Positions 8,741 through 20,110 of a DNA stretch of 64,000 nucleotides are shown here, piece after piece. The first letter of the stretch is position 1; each line of letters begins with the position of its first letter. The stretch spans positions 1 through 64,000 of the forward strand of contig NZ_JXAK01000011.1 in the NCBI RefSeq assembly GCF_000829455.1, read 5' to 3'. The stretch comes from Gordoniibacillus kamchatkensis. Lineage in GTDB: Bacteria > Bacillota > Bacilli > Paenibacillales > NBRC-103111. Below the pieces are notes generated by a model. That model saw only the letters and a program-made list of their open reading frames with translations, ran no database searches and was not told the DNA's origin. Made by a program: the position numbers and the translations under genes.

Positions 8741-11651
8741 TCAATCCTCCCCGAGCTTGACGGCTTGATGGATGCGGATGCGCGAGAGCAGGTAGCCGAG
8801 CAGCAGCAAGCCGAGCGTAATCATCGTGGCGACGACGGTGAACAGGCGCATCGTGTCGATCAGCTCGAACGTCACCCGGAACGGCGGCACCTGCGTCGAC
8901 AAATCGAACGACAGCTGGAACATCGGCACGAACAGCCGGCTTGCGGCTTGCCCGGCGCCGGCGCCGATCGCCACCGCCGCGCCGGACGTGAGCGCCTGCT
9001 CCATGACGAGCATGCCGAGCAGCTGCGGGAACGAGATGCCCATCGCCCGCAAAATGCCGAACTGCAGCGTGCGGCCCGACAGCGACAGCAGCCAGTACAG
9101 CAAAAAGCCGACGAACGTAATGAGCATCGAAACGACGAAGCCGAGCGTCATGACGCCGTTGACAGCGAGCCGGAACGGCTCGTTTTTGGCCTGTATAAGC
9201 TCCTGCTTTGCATTGGTCAGCTTCGTAATGTTGAACTTTTGCGCCTCCATCGCATCGTAAAGCGGCTTCGCCGATGCGTCCGGCTTCAGCTTCAGCCATA
9301 CGTCGTAAGGCTCCAGCGCCAAATTGGTCTGGATGTAAGACAGATGGCCGACGACGAGATTCGGCTTTTTCGGCTTCGCCTTGGCGTTTTTCGCCGTCGA
9401 GTCGGACGCGCGAACTGCGGATTCGGATTCCAGCCCGGCCAATAGTCGATAATGCCGAAGACGATGAACTGCGCCCCTTCAACGCCGCTCCAGCCTGCGC
9501 TAATATGGTCCCCGGCTTGACGCCGAACTGCTCGGCGACGGAACGGGAGACGAGCACGGCGCTCGGCTCGGTCGCCAGCAAGTTCAAATAGTCGTAAAAC
9601 CCGTGATCGAGCAGCCCCCCTCGCATCCAGGCAACCTGTCCGAAATCGTCGGTATCGATGCCCATAAGCGTGGCGGACGCTGTATTTTTCGTGCCGACAT
9701 AGGCGTTTTCCTTGATAAAAACTTTCGCGGCGTGCTCGACGCCGGGCAGCTGCGTAAACGGCTGGAACGGCGGCTCCGTATACTGCACTTTCTGCGGCCC
9801 GATCTGCGCGTTCGGATCGGTGCTCGCCGTGCCCGACGCCGCGTCGCCGCCCGCGCCTCCGCCCGAGCTGTCCGCACCCGGCGGCGGGGCGTCGTTCTCC
9901 CACTGCACCTGCAGCTGAATGTCCGACCCGCCGAGATAACGAATCTTGTCTTCGGTGTTGCGGTTGATCGTCCGCGCCGCGCTGGCGCTGAACAGGCCCG
10001 TCGCCACCGTCAAAATAAGGAACACCATAATGAACTGGTACTGCACGCTGGAGCGCCCGACCTGGATGATTGTCGCATACAGCGCCGGCGGCCACCAGCG
10101 GCGGCCGGCCCAATAGACGGCGCGCACGAGCCACGGATACAGGCGCAGCGCCAGCAGGCCGACGGCGAGCACGAACAGGGCCGGGACGAAAAACAGCAGC
10201 GGATCGACGCGAAAATCGGCAGAGTCGAGGCCGAACGCTTGCAGGTCCGACATCCGCCGCTGAAAGCTGAACCAGCCGTAAATGGCGACGGCGAGCAGCG
10301 CCGCATCGATGCCGAACCGGTGCCAGAACGAGCTCCTTTGGCCGCGGGACAGCTGCTGCTTGCGGCCGACGATCGAGACGCGTGTGGCGAGAAGCACCGG
10401 GATGAGCGTCATGACGAGCGAAGCCGCCACCGCGAGCAGGGCGTACTGGTACGCCTCCCGGCTCAGCGCGACATGGAGCGAGGCGCGCTGCACGAATTCG
10501 AGAAAGCCGTTCGAAGCGCCGAGCACCGTCGTAAGTCCCATGCCGAGAAGCGGCCCGATCATAAACGCAACGATGCCGAGCAAGACGCCTTCGATGGCGT
10601 AAGCGGTCACAATTTGCCAGCGGCTGGCGCCCCGGCTGCGCAGAACGGCGATTTCGTTTTTTTGCTTTTCCGTAATAAGGTTGGACACCATAAACAGGTA
10701 GAAGCCGAGCAATATGAGTACCGGCACGTTCAGCGACCAGAGCAGCAGCTGCAGCTTTTTGGCGCGGTCGCCGTACGATTCGAACGTATTCAGCGCTTGC
10801 ATTTTGACTTCGGTGGAATTGAACCGCTCCTTGAAATACGTGTCGATGCGGTCGTAGGCTTGCAAATAAGGCTCCACCGAGCGCAGCTCGACTTTCTGGT
10901 AATCGAGCGTGTAGTACCAGTTACTGGACACGACTCTCAGCTTTTGCGCTTTCGTGAAATCGCGCTCGAACAATTCGAAATCGATAAAAAACGACGAGGA
11001 ATACACGTCGACCCGATGCTGCCAATAGACGTCCCGGTCGTCGGCGGCGCGAATGACGCCTACCGGTTTAATATGGATGAGCTGGTCGGAGCCTTCGCGG
11101 TGCACGGTGAATTCGTTTCCGAGCACCAGCTTCAAGTTCGTGAGCACCCTCTCGGCGACAAGCGCTTCGTACACGCCGTTCACCGGCTCTTTGGCCGGCA
11201 GCCTGCCGTCGATAACCTTTACGTGGTCGAACAGGCCGGTTTTGGCGGCGATATCCCCGACCCGTTTGACGCTCGTATCGACTCGCGACGGATCGACCGG
11301 CTCCAGCGACATCGTTTCGGTCGAGCGCTCCTTCACGTACTGCACGGCCGGCAGCCCGAAAGCTCCCGCTTGCCGCGCCATGAAATCGTCGGCGAAGGCG
11401 AACCGCTGCTTGTTTTGCTCATCCGTCTCCTCCCCGTTGACGAAGGCGAACGCCTCGACGCTGCCCGGGTAAACGTCCTTGTCGGTTTGCAGCTTCTGCA
11501 AATCTTTCAGCAGCATGCGCTGCAAAATGGCGTTCGTATACATCGGCATCGAGCTGACGAGCGCCACCGAGATGGTCAGGCCGAACAGCAGGCTCAGCTC
11601 TAACCAGCGGTTATTGCGCATCTTTCTCATAATCATGACGATTAAAGCCAT
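8741..11651 (-). CDS. FtsX/MacB-type ABC permease, large, two frameshifts
   Basis: The start is ATG 11651, with GGAGG ten bases upstream. The product of ~970 residues has an N-terminal anchor, a ~290-residue extracytoplasmic domain, a first FtsX core near residues 300-480, a second extracytoplasmic domain with a Gly/Ser-rich linker, and a second FtsX core at the C-terminus. Two apparent one-base deletions, near 9502 and near 9410, split the reading frame; joining the three frames gives continuous homology-like sequence (WSGVEGAQFIVFGIIDYWPG bridges them). It is flanked by its ATPase and a lipoprotein adaptor, so it probably exports a peptide, lipid or drug, or transmits force across the membrane like MacB. 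Confidence 0.82.
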
Positions 11652-11675
11652 GGGCGCGCAGCCTCCGTAATTTCG

Positions 11676-12704
11676 TTAGTTGCTGAGAATGATTTTCTGC
11701 CCTTCTTTAAGCCCTTTGCGGATTTCCACCTCGGTCGAAGAGACGATGCCTTTCTCGACGTCGACTTCCCGGCGGCTGTCCCCTTCAAGCGTTTGCACAT
11801 AGTCGCGGCCAAGGTAGCTGCGCAAGCCGCTGCGCGGGATGATGAGCACGTCGTCGCGCTTCTCGAGCGGAATCGTAATGTCGGCCGTATCGCCGATGCC
11901 GACACCCTCCGGGATGCCGTCGGCGCTAATGACAAGTCGTTTGGCGTTGCGCTCGGAAAGCTGCTTGTCGGAAGTAAAAGGGGCCGAAGACGGCGTCTGC
12001 ACGACTTTGCCTTCCAGCGTTTTCCCCTTGAGCTTGACCTCGGCCTTCATCCCGACCTGCACCGGACTAATGTCGTTCGTCACCGATGCCTCGTATACGA
12101 GCTGCAGCTTCGTCGGATCGGAGACGGTGACGACAGGCCGGTACGCCGTAATTTCGTCGCCGGTTTGCAGCGAATCGATGTAGGTGACGACGCCGTCGAT
12201 GCTGGAGACGAGCTTCGTTTTCTCGAACTGCTGCTGCAAAGAGTCGAGCTGGATGTGCGCCGCTTCCACGTCGAGCAGCTTCAGCTTGAGCGCGTCGGGA
12301 TCGCCCATCGCCGTCGCCTTCGCTTGATCGAGCGCGATCTCGGCCTTCTGCACGTTCAGCTTTTGCAGACGGATGCGGATTTCCAGATCGCCGGCGTCGA
12401 GATGAGCGACGATGTCGCCGGCCTTCACCTTGTCGCCGAGCTTGACGTCGATCGATTTCAGCCGGCCGCCGGAATCGTTGAACACGAGCTGCTCCATGCT
12501 TGAGGAGACGAACGAGGCGACGGCGGTCAGCTGCCTGGAGATGCTGCCTTTTTTCACTTCGGCGGTTTCGAAGTTTTGCTGTACAGGCTTGACGAGCGGC
12601 GGCTTCAGCTCCTCCTCTTCCTGCGGCAGGAGCGAACAGCCGGGCAGCGCGAGCAGCAGCGCGGCGCCCAGTACAAGCGGGAGTTTATTGCGTAGATTCG
12701 ACAA
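11676..12704 (-). CDS. HlyD/MacA-like lipoprotein adaptor of the ABC exporter
   Basis: The start is taken as TTG 12704, which places GGAGG nine bases upstream; the ATG at 12713 touches that site. The signal sequence ends in a lipobox LPGC, so the protein is lipid-anchored outside the membrane. A biotinyl-lipoyl-like half-motif (GGRLKSIDVKLGDKVKAGD) flanks a ~60-residue helical hairpin, followed by beta-barrel and C-terminal domains, the standard adaptor layout. It overlaps the upstream ATPase gene by 20 bases and lies 24 bases before the permease gene. In Gram-positives such adaptors regulate or stabilise MacB-like permeases. Confidence 0.87.
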   Translation of the reverse strand: MSNLRNKLPLVLGAALLLALPGCSLLPQEEEELKPPLVKPVQQNFETAEVKKGSISRQLTAVASFVSSSMEQLVFNDSGGRLKSIDVKLGDKVKAGDIVAHLDAGDLEIRIRLQKLNVQKAEIALDQAKATAMGDPDALKLKLLDVEAAHIQLDSLQQQFEKTKLVSSIDGVVTYIDSLQTGDEITAYRPVVTVSDPTKLQLVYEASVTNDISPVQVGMKAEVKLKGKTLEGKVVQTPSSAPFTSDKQLSERNAKRLVISADGIPEGVGIGDTADITIPLEKRDDVLIIPRSGLRSYLGRDYVQTLEGDSRREVDVEKGIVSSTEVEIRKGLKEGQKIILSN

Positions 12705-13424
12705 TACGACCATCCTCCAGTGCGTACACCTGATCGACGAGCTCCATGATCGCAGGGTCGTGCGTCGTCAGGACGATTGTCATGCCGGTGTCTTTCACCA
12801 GCTCGCGAAACACTTTCATCACCTGCAGCCCCATCCGGCTGTCGAGCTCGGCCGTAGCTCGTCCGCAAGCAGCAGCGCCGGTTCGTGGGCGATGGCTCGG
12901 GCGATGGCGACGCGCTGCTGCTCGCCCCCCGACAACTCGAACGGGCGATGCTTCATGCGCGCCTTAAGCCCAACGTATTCGAGCGCCCGTTCGGCCCGGG
13001 CTCGAAACTCGCGCTGCGGCACGCCGGCGATGCGCAGGCCGAATTCGACGTTTTCCAGCGCGGACATGAGCGGCATTAAGGCGAACGATTGGAAAATAAG
13101 CCCCATGCGCCGTTTGCGCAGCTCGTTGCGGCTCCGTTCTGAAAGCGCAGTCAAATCATCGTTCTGGAATAAAATGCGGCCTTCCGTCGGCCGGTCGAGC
13201 GCTCCGAGCAAGTTGAGCAGCGTCGTCTTCCCGGAGCCCGACCGCCCGCGCAATGCGACGAGCCGGCCTGGCGCAATGGCGAGATTCGCCCCGCGCAGGG
13301 CGTGCACCGCGGTATCGCCGCGCCCGAACGTGCGCGATACGCCGATGGCCTGCAGCAGCGGCGCCGCCCCGTTTGCAGCCGGGCGGGGCGGGCCCGCAGA
13401 ACGCATACCGTCCGTCATGTTCAT
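12685..13424 (-). CDS. LolD/MacB-type ABC ATPase, one frameshift
   Basis: The start is ATG 13424, nine bases after AAGGAG. Walker A is GRSGSGKT, the signature LSGGEQQR. The Walker B region reads LLLADE and then loses frame near nt 12857, where one C seems to be missing from the codon for Pro. In the shifted frame the protein continues AELDSRMG...VLTTHDP to TAA 12685. It is the first gene of the exporter operon (ATPase, adaptor, permease, second ATPase). Why the operon has two ATPases is unclear; they may form a heterodimer or serve different permease states. Confidence 0.85.
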
Positions 13425-13517
13425 GAGCCATCACTCCTTATTTCCCCATTATAAGTCCCCTGTCCCAACGTTTGCCAGAACAAGACTTCCAAAAAACATT
13501 AGAAGTTTCGTGCATCT

Positions 13518-13547
13518 TTGCGCTTGCACGCACCGGTAGCGTATAAT
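13518..13547 (+). promoter_or_regulatory. candidate sigma-A promoter of the CDF exporter gene
   Basis: TTGCGC and TATAAT are separated by 18 bases, about 50 bases before the chosen start codon. Confidence 0.5.
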
Positions 13548-13594
13548 GCCAACATAACGTGCATATGGGCCATTGGGGAAAAGGGGGACACGGC

Positions 13595-14548
13595 ATGAGC
13601 GTGCCGGATTACGATTATCACCATCTGGAACATGTCAAGGAGCAGAGCAGGTCGCAGCGGACGCTGTGGATTACGCTGGTGCTGACGGTCTTCTTTACGG
13701 TCGTGGAAATTATCGGCGGCGTCGCCTCGAATTCGCTCGCGCTGCTGTCCGACTCGGCGCATATGATTTCCGACGTGCTTGCGCTCGGACTCAGCATGCT
13801 GGCGCTGTACCTGGCCCGGCGGCCGCCCAACAAGCGCTTCACGTTCGGCTACTTGCGGTTCGAAATTATCGCTTCGTTCTTGAACGGATTGGCGCTGGCC
13901 GTCATTGCGATCGGCATTTTCGTCGAAGGCATTCAGCGCTTCCTGCATCCGCAGCCGATCGAATTCACGACGATGATCACGATCGCCTCCATCGGCTTGG
14001 TCGTCAACATCGTGCTGACCGTCGTGCTGCACCGCAGCATGGAAGACGAGGAAAATTTGAACGTGCAGAGCGCGCTGTGGCATTTTATCGGCGACCTGAT
14101 CTCGTCCATCGGCGTCATCGTCTCGGCGCTGTTCATCTATTGGACGGGCCAGCGCTGGTTCGACCCGCTCGTCTCCATCGTCATCGGCTGCATTCTCGTG
14201 ACGGGCGGCTACAAAATTATTCGCGAATCGTATTTCATCCTGATGGAATCGGTACCGGACAAATTCGATCTGGACGAAATCCGCCGCGACCTGGCCGCCG
14301 TCGAAGGCGTTGAAGACGTGCACGAGACGCACCTGTGGGCGATTTCGACCGACCATTATTCGCTTACGGCGCACGTGTTCGTCGACCCTGCCATCCAGCC
14401 GTTCTGCATCATTTTGGCGATCAACGAGACGCTCAAGGAAAAGTACGGCATCACCCATTCCACGATCCAAATGGAGCACGCCGGCATTCACCCGCACGGG
14501 GCGTACGGCAAACAGTTTTTGCGCAGCCGCGACGAGGTGAAAGCGTAG
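13595..14548 (+). CDS. czcD: cation diffusion facilitator (CzcD/ZitB-type metal/proton antiporter)
   Basis: The start is ATG 13595 behind AAGGGGG; an upstream in-frame GTG adds a His/Gly-rich stretch but has no ribosome site. The 317-residue protein has a His-containing N-terminus and six membrane segments. The metal-site HxxxD pairs are seen in SDSAHMISD (TM2) and ALWHFIGD (TM5), and a cytoplasmic ferredoxin-like domain ends the protein. It exports Zn2+, Co2+ or a similar ion in exchange for protons. It is transcribed alone and convergent with the HtrA-like gene, sharing a terminator. Confidence 0.92.
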   Translation: MSVPDYDYHHLEHVKEQSRSQRTLWITLVLTVFFTVVEIIGGVASNSLALLSDSAHMISDVLALGLSMLALYLARRPPNKRFTFGYLRFEIIASFLNGLALAVIAIGIFVEGIQRFLHPQPIEFTTMITIASIGLVVNIVLTVVLHRSMEDEENLNVQSALWHFIGDLISSIGVIVSALFIYWTGQRWFDPLVSIVIGCILVTGGYKIIRESYFILMESVPDKFDLDEIRRDLAAVEGVEDVHETHLWAISTDHYSLTAHVFVDPAIQPFCIILAINETLKEKYGITHSTIQMEHAGIHPHGAYGKQFLRSRDEVKA

Positions 14549-14556
14549 CAACACCG

Positions 14557-14604
14557 AAAAAAGACGGCAGTCCCGAGCGAGAGATTCGGGCTGCCGTCTT
14601 TTTT
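14557..14604. terminator. bidirectional rho-independent terminator
   Basis: A strong stem (AAGACGGCAG paired with CTGCCGTCTT and extended by TCCCGA/TTCGGG) has A tracts on the left and T tracts on the right. It serves both the CDF gene and the convergent HtrA-like gene. Confidence 0.92.
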
Positions 14605-14611
14605 GCGCTAT

Positions 14612-17088
14612 TTAAGGTTTGAATTGCATCGATTGGAACGCCGCGTTCAGCCTGTCGACGTTTTGCTCCGTGCGCATCGCGTCGTTCAGGCGCATGACGA
14701 CCGTATAAACGATTTTATTTTTCTCGAAAACGTATTCGGTGGACCGGAACGGCACCTTGTTCGCCGTATATTGCAGCTCGATTTTTTTGCCGGCGGCGCC
14801 GAACACGGTTTCGTCGCTCTCGGTGTATTTGTACTCGCTGTCGTCGGCGGCATTTTTCTTGTAGTAGGCTTCCCGGTCCTTGACCGTATCGCTCAGCTTG
14901 CCGCTCGTGTCGGCGCGAACCGAGAAGGTGCCGCCATGGAAACTGTATATCAGAATCGGCGAATCTTTCTCCTTGCTGTACTTCGTATTGACCGCATGCC
15001 ACGATTCCGGTACGGTCAACGTGTATTTGTACTTGTCGCTCTTGTACATGACGGTTTTGGCCGGGTCGATCAGCTCCCGCACGTCCTGAATGAAGCCGAG
15101 CGCCGGATCGATGGCGGACGGGTCCAGCTCGATCGAGTCCACGACGCTTTTCACGAACGCCTCGTTGCCGTCCCCGTCCTGCGGATAGCCGATCTCGATC
15201 TCATACTTGTATTTATCCTTCATAAACAGAACCGACGTGGCGGAGCTCCAGGCGCCGCCCATTGTCCACGACGTTTCGATCGTTTTGGCGGGGATGCCGG
15301 CGACGGTTATGTCGTGCGCTTCGCCGGTTTTCCGGTAATCCGCCGCGTAGTCGCCCTCGAACGCCTTGACGCTGCGGTCCAGCCAGGCATCCAGCGTATC
15401 TCCCGGAGAAGCGGACGTGACCGTTACCGCCACATATCGCTTGTAGTCCTCGCTCGTGAAGTAGCTGCCCTGCTCCCGGTCTCCCGTATTCCAATCGGCG
15501 GGGAGCTCGAACGACAGGCCGTATTCGGTGAGCACTCGGCTGCCGCCGGACTTCACGACGGAAATGTCCTTCAACGAGCTGTCATTCTTGTCGAAAGAGA
15601 GCCGGAAGCTGTTCAGCAGGTCGATCAGGCTGTTCAGCTTGAACTTGTTGCTGTATGCCGCTTCGTCATGCACCGTGAGCGTCAGGACGTACACGTACCC
15701 CGCTTGCTGGTAAGCCCGCGACTCGTAAAACGAGCCGCTCTGCGACTTGGCTGTAACTTTGGCGTACGATGCCCCCCGGTGGCGGACGTACTGCTTCTCC
15801 AGCACCGTATCGGCAGCCGCGCCTTCCAGTTTGTCGAACAGCCCGGCGGTCGACAGCTCGCTGCCGCTTATATCCTTCACATGGATGTCCAGGGAATACT
15901 CTCCCTTGGAATCCTCGAACGTAACCTCTGCTCCGTCGCTGCTCTGCATATCTTTTATAAGTCCGGCGGGATATTTCATCGACCAGCCGAAGTGGCTGTC
16001 GCCGATAAGCGTCTTGCCGTGGTCGGCGTCGATGTTGGCGCTGCCGGCATCGCGCATCCATTCGCTGTGCACCGTCGTATCTTCGCCCAGCTTCACCTGC
16101 TTGCCGCTTTCGTTGCTGCCGGAGCGAATCGTCAACGTGACGGTGTCGTCAGGCAAATATTTTTTGAGCGCTTCGTGATACGCCGCAAGCGTATTGACGC
16201 GCGTTTCGCCGATCGCCAGCAGCTGGTCGCCTTCGGCAATGCCGGCTTTGGCCGCCGGCGATTCGGGATCGACATAAGCGACGCGCAGCCCGTTCTCGCT
16301 CGGCAAGCCGACGACCGCTTCCCAGCTCTCCTCGAGCTCGACGCCGAGATAAGGACGCTTCACTTTGCCGTATTTGGCGAAATGATCCAGCACATATTTG
16401 ACGGTGTCGATCGGAATGGCGAAGCGAGGTTGTCGACGCCGTATTGCGCCAGCTTCATCGTATTGATGCCGACGACCTCGCCGCGCATGTTGACGAGCGC
16501 GCCGCCGCTGTTGCCCGGATTGATCGCCGCATCCGTCTGGATGAGCGGATACTCCGAGCTGACGGAGCGGTCGATGCCGCTGACGATGCCGACTGTGACG
16601 GAATTGCGCAGCGCGAACGAGATCGGCGTCCCGATCGCCGCCACCGTCTCGCCGACCTTCAGGTCGCCGGAAGCGGCGAGCGTCGCCGCGGGCAAATTGG
16701 CGGCGTCGATTTTGACGAGCGCGAGGTCGCTCTCCGCATCCAAATTCGTCGTCCGTCCCGGATACGACTTGCCGTCGGACGTGACGACGACGATGCTCGT
16801 CATGTCTTTCACAACGTGCGCATTGGTGACAATGACGCCGTCGGACTTCACGATGACGCCGGTGCCGTGCGCCAGACTGTATCTATCCTGCTTCCACTCT
16901 TCGCTTCCCGCTCCGCTCGGCTTGCCGATAATCGCAACGACCGACGGACTCGTCTTCTCGATCACTTTGGGCAGCGCCTCGTCAGCTTCCGCCTTGGCCG
17001 GCGGCGCTCCCCATGCGAGCAGCGCGCATGCAAGCACGAGCACCGCCACTGCTTTCCCCGTTGTCCGTAGCAGTATTTCTCTCCCCAT
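14612..17088 (-). CDS. HtrA/DegP-like secreted serine protease with long C-terminal repeat region, one frameshift
   Basis: It starts at ATG 17088 after AAAAGGAG. A signal peptide is followed by an S1C protease domain with catalytic His (NAHVV, ~87), Asp (SDLALVKI, ~121) and Ser (GNSGGAL, ~195). One base is missing near 16425, inside the codons for the Gly-Phe of the conserved LGFAIPID stretch; the next frame continues directly into the PDZ domain (~245-325, YLGVELEES, AKAGIAEGDQLL). After that come about 480 residues with three similar segments that resemble PsbP/DUF-type lipoprotein domains (aromatic-rich W..YP / L..PADW / TVPESW). Ordinary HtrA ends at the PDZ, so the tail is unusual. It should act at the outer face of the membrane in protein quality control. 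Confidence 0.83.
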
Positions 17089-17334
17089 AACTAGCTCCTT
17101 TTATATGTATGATAGATATGATCGCCAGACAAGTTGAATCTAGCATAATTGGGAGGGCATGGCAACAATCGTTCGCGAATTGCAGAAAGGATATGCGGCG
17201 CTGCTTGCAAATGTCCCCGAACCGTAAAGTTTCAGACTATGATCAGAATGTTGTAGACTGATATAAAAAACTATGCGGCTGACGGGATTGTCAAACGACC
17301 GCGTCCGAAATCGATTTTCGCCTTGGAGGCTCAC

Positions 17335-18165
17335 ATGAAATTAAAAACTCTTTTCTTTCACATACATTATTGCAATTTCAGGCAGCCCGACAAACCGGGG
17401 TCGCTCCCTATTAAAATCAACAGAACTCTTCAGCATCATGAACTCATTTTTATAGCCAAGGCAAAGGGCAGTTTTACAATCGATAACAAGACACATGAGC
17501 TCAAGGACGGCATGCTGCTCTATATTCGTCCCGACATGCCGCATGCGCTCGAAACGGATCCTGGAGCCCCTGTCAGTTGTTTTTCCGTCCATTTCAGTTA
17601 CGCACGTGTGACTATTCATGAAAGCCAATGGAAGATTGCGGAAGAACCGCAAGCTCTCCCGCTCCAGGCTGCGCAAGGATTGAAAGATTATTATCAAATC
17701 GAAGACGTGTTTAAAAAGCTCGCGGAAACCTGGAACGCGAAATTGCCGGGCTATGAGTTTGCAGCCAAAACCTTGCTCCAGCAATTATTGACGGCCATTG
17801 CCCAAAACATGAAAAAAGAAAACCAAAATTTCTCTATCTCCCTCAAAGCGGAAAAAATAATTCAATACATGCATGAACATATTCAGGATAAGATTACCCT
17901 GGCGCAATTGTCAGACCTTGTCCAATTATCTCCGACTTACTTGTCCAGAGCGTTTAAGGAAATCACCGGATATTCCATTATCGAGTTCTTTAATAAGATG
18001 AAGATGGACAAAGCGAAAGAGATGATTCTGGAAGGAAACAGGAAAATCAAAGAGGTTGCCGGAGCGCTTGGGTATACGGATGAATTTTATTTTAGCCGCT
18101 TATTTAAAAAAACGGAGGGCATCAGCCCCTCGGAATATTACAGCAAAAATGTCCATGGAGTTTAA
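17335..18165 (+). CDS. AraC-family regulator with cupin-like sensor domain
   Basis: The start is ATG 17335 after GGAGG. The N-terminal ~150 residues form a cupin-like ligand domain (LIFIAKAKGSFTIDN, IRPDMPHALE). The C-terminal ~100 residues carry the two helix-turn-helix units of AraC proteins (ITLAQLSDLVQLSPTYLSR, then IKEVAGALGY and DEFYFSRLFKK). It lies just upstream of, and in the same direction as, the MFS gene and hydrolase gene, which it may control. Codon use is clearly more AT-rich than that of the flanking genes. Confidence 0.88.
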   Translation: MKLKTLFFHIHYCNFRQPDKPGSLPIKINRTLQHHELIFIAKAKGSFTIDNKTHELKDGMLLYIRPDMPHALETDPGAPVSCFSVHFSYARVTIHESQWKIAEEPQALPLQAAQGLKDYYQIEDVFKKLAETWNAKLPGYEFAAKTLLQQLLTAIAQNMKKENQNFSISLKAEKIIQYMHEHIQDKITLAQLSDLVQLSPTYLSRAFKEITGYSIIEFFNKMKMDKAKEMILEGNRKIKEVAGALGYTDEFYFSRLFKKTEGISPSEYYSKNVHGV

Positions 18166-18273
18166 TATGTTGCATGGCCGATAGCCATTCCGGCTGCTAA
18201 TATGAGGGTGTTATTGTTATGTGCTTTGTACAGTCACAGTAACGGAATCTTAGCGGAAGGAAGGCTTTTTTGT

Positions 18274-19484
18274 ATGCCCGTCTGGAAAAGAAATTTATTC
18301 GTTTGCTGGTTTGGAATGTTCGTTACCGGCATTGGCATGAGCCAGATCGCCCCGATCCTGCCTTTATATATCAAGCAGCTTGGCACGCATGATCCCGGAT
18401 CGATATCCCAATTTTCCGGACTTGCTTTCGGGATTACTTTTATTGTATCCGCGATTTTCTCGCCCATATGGGGGATCGCCGCGGACAAATATGGACGGAA
18501 ACCGATGCTTTTGCGGGCCAGTCTGGGAATGGCGATCGTGATAGGCTGCATGGGTTTTGCGCATAATGTTTACGTTTTAATCGGGCTCCGGCTGCTGCAG
18601 GGGGTCATCACAGGCTACAGCACAGCTTGTACGACTCTGATTGCAACCCAGACGGACAAGGAGCATTCGGGGTGGGCTTTGGGAACCCTTTCGACAGCCA
18701 ACACTTCGGGTTCCTTAATCGGGCCCACAATCGGCGGTTTTATCGCCGAAAAGCTCGGGCTGCAAAGTTCATTTTTTGTAACCGGCGGACTGATGCTGAT
18801 TGCCTTTCTGACAACGGCACTGTTCGTTAAAGAATCGTTTCGCCGTCAAGATAAACAAGTGCTCCGTATGAAAGAGATCTGGAACAGCGTACCTGAAAAA
18901 GGGTTAACGATGACCCTTTTCATTACCTTTTTTGTCCTGACTGCGGCGACGTATTCGATTGAACCGATCATCACCGTCTATGTCGCCCAGCTGTCCCGGA
19001 ATACCAGCACGTTGCTCTGATTGCCGGAATCGCATTCTCCGCTTCGGGACTGGCCAATATTATTGCCGCTCCCAGACTGGGGAGACTGTCGGATCAAGCG
19101 GGCGCCCACAAAGTTCTTCTTGGCGCACTCATCGCGGCGGGCATCGTATTTATTCCGCAAGCTTTTGTGAGCAATCCATGGCAGTTGACGGGACTGCGTT
19201 TCTTATTTGGACTTGCGGCGGCCGGGCTTAGCCCAACCGTAAACACCCTGATAAAGAAAATCACTCCGGATTCCCTTACCGGCCGGGTGTTCGGGTTCAA
19301 CATATCGGCCGTATATTTAGGCGCCTTTGGAGGCGCGGTTTTTGGCGGACAAATCGCTGCATGGCTCGGGATTCCGTATGTATTTTTCATCATGAGCGCC
19401 CTGCTATTGCTAAATGCCGTGTGGGTTTACTTCAAGGTGTATAAGAAACTTAACATAAATAAGTTGGCCTTATACAAAAATTAA
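18274..19484 (+). CDS. MFS multidrug-type transporter, one frameshift
   Basis: The start is ATG 18274, nine bases after AAGGAAGG. Twelve membrane segments are expected: the first half contains [19 protein letters not shown] and the loop 2-3 motif [13 protein letters not shown], and the second half runs to TAA 19484. The frame is lost near 19004, where one C appears to be missing from a CCC run; the next frame continues [18 protein letters not shown] without a gap. Similar proteins are TetA/Blt/MdtG-like drug pumps. It lies in an AT-richer block with the AraC gene and the hydrolase gene. Confidence 0.83.
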
Positions 19485-19501
19485 ATTCAGGAGAGAAGAA
19501 C

Positions 19502-20098
19502 ATGACAGACGTAAAAACAGCTGAATCTGAATGGTTAGATGCGAAGAAAACAGCGCTGGTCGTTATCGACCTGCAAAACGGTATCGCAACCCCGGGACGC
19601 CAGTTAGCCCCGAATTCGGTAGAGCAGGTCGTTGGACAGGCAAGCAAACTGGCCCAGGCTTTCACGGAGAAAGGAGCTTTCGTCGTGTTCGTCAGAGTCT
19701 CCACTTTGGACGGCAAAGATATGCCTAATCCAAAAACAGACGCCAAACCGAATGCCATGCAGAGGCCGGAAGGCTGGGACAATCTGATACCCGAACTGGC
19801 ACGATTCAAAAATGCCCACGTGGTGACGAAGCGGCAGTGGGGAGCTTTCTACGGCACGGATTTGGATCTGCAGCTGCGCCGCCGCGGAATCGATACAATC
19901 GTGCTGTGCGGAATCTCCACTTCCATCGGTGTGGACACAACAGCCAGAGAAGCTTTTCAACATGGATATCATCAAGTTTTCGTGGAGGATGCGATGACAG
20001 CTTCGACGAAAGAGGAGCACGACTATGTCGTAAAGACCATGTTTCCCAAAATGGGCAAGATCCGAACTGCGGAACAAGTGGTTTCGGCAATGAAATAA
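19502..20098 (+). CDS. isochorismatase-like cysteine hydrolase
   Basis: The 198-residue protein has the catalytic triad of the family: Asp in LVVIDLQNG, Lys in [11 protein letters not shown] and Cys in [17 protein letters not shown]. The group includes nicotinamidases and other amide or enol-ether hydrolases; the substrate is unknown. It starts after AGGAGAG, 17 bases downstream of the MFS gene, so the two are likely co-transcribed, and a terminator follows directly. Confidence 0.9.
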   Translation: MTDVKTAESEWLDAKKTALVVIDLQNGIATPGRQLAPNSVEQVVGQASKLAQAFTEKGAFVVFVRVSTLDGKDMPNPKTDAKPNAMQRPEGWDNLIPELARFKNAHVVTKRQWGAFYGTDLDLQLRRRGIDTIVLCGISTSIGVDTTAREAFQHGYHQVFVEDAMTASTKEEHDYVVKTMFPKMGKIRTAEQVVSAMK

Positions 20099-20110
20099 AA
20101 GGTCAAAGTG

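Noticed and set aside
9603-11603. Long plus-strand ORF (666 codons) opposite the permease
   Set aside because: It is an antisense shadow of a GC-rich gene: rich in Arg, His and Glu, no ribosome site and no domain; the minus strand codes a clear permease.
14603-17137. 844-codon plus-strand ORF opposite the HtrA-like gene
   Set aside because: Antisense shadow; the protease triad and PDZ are on the minus strand.
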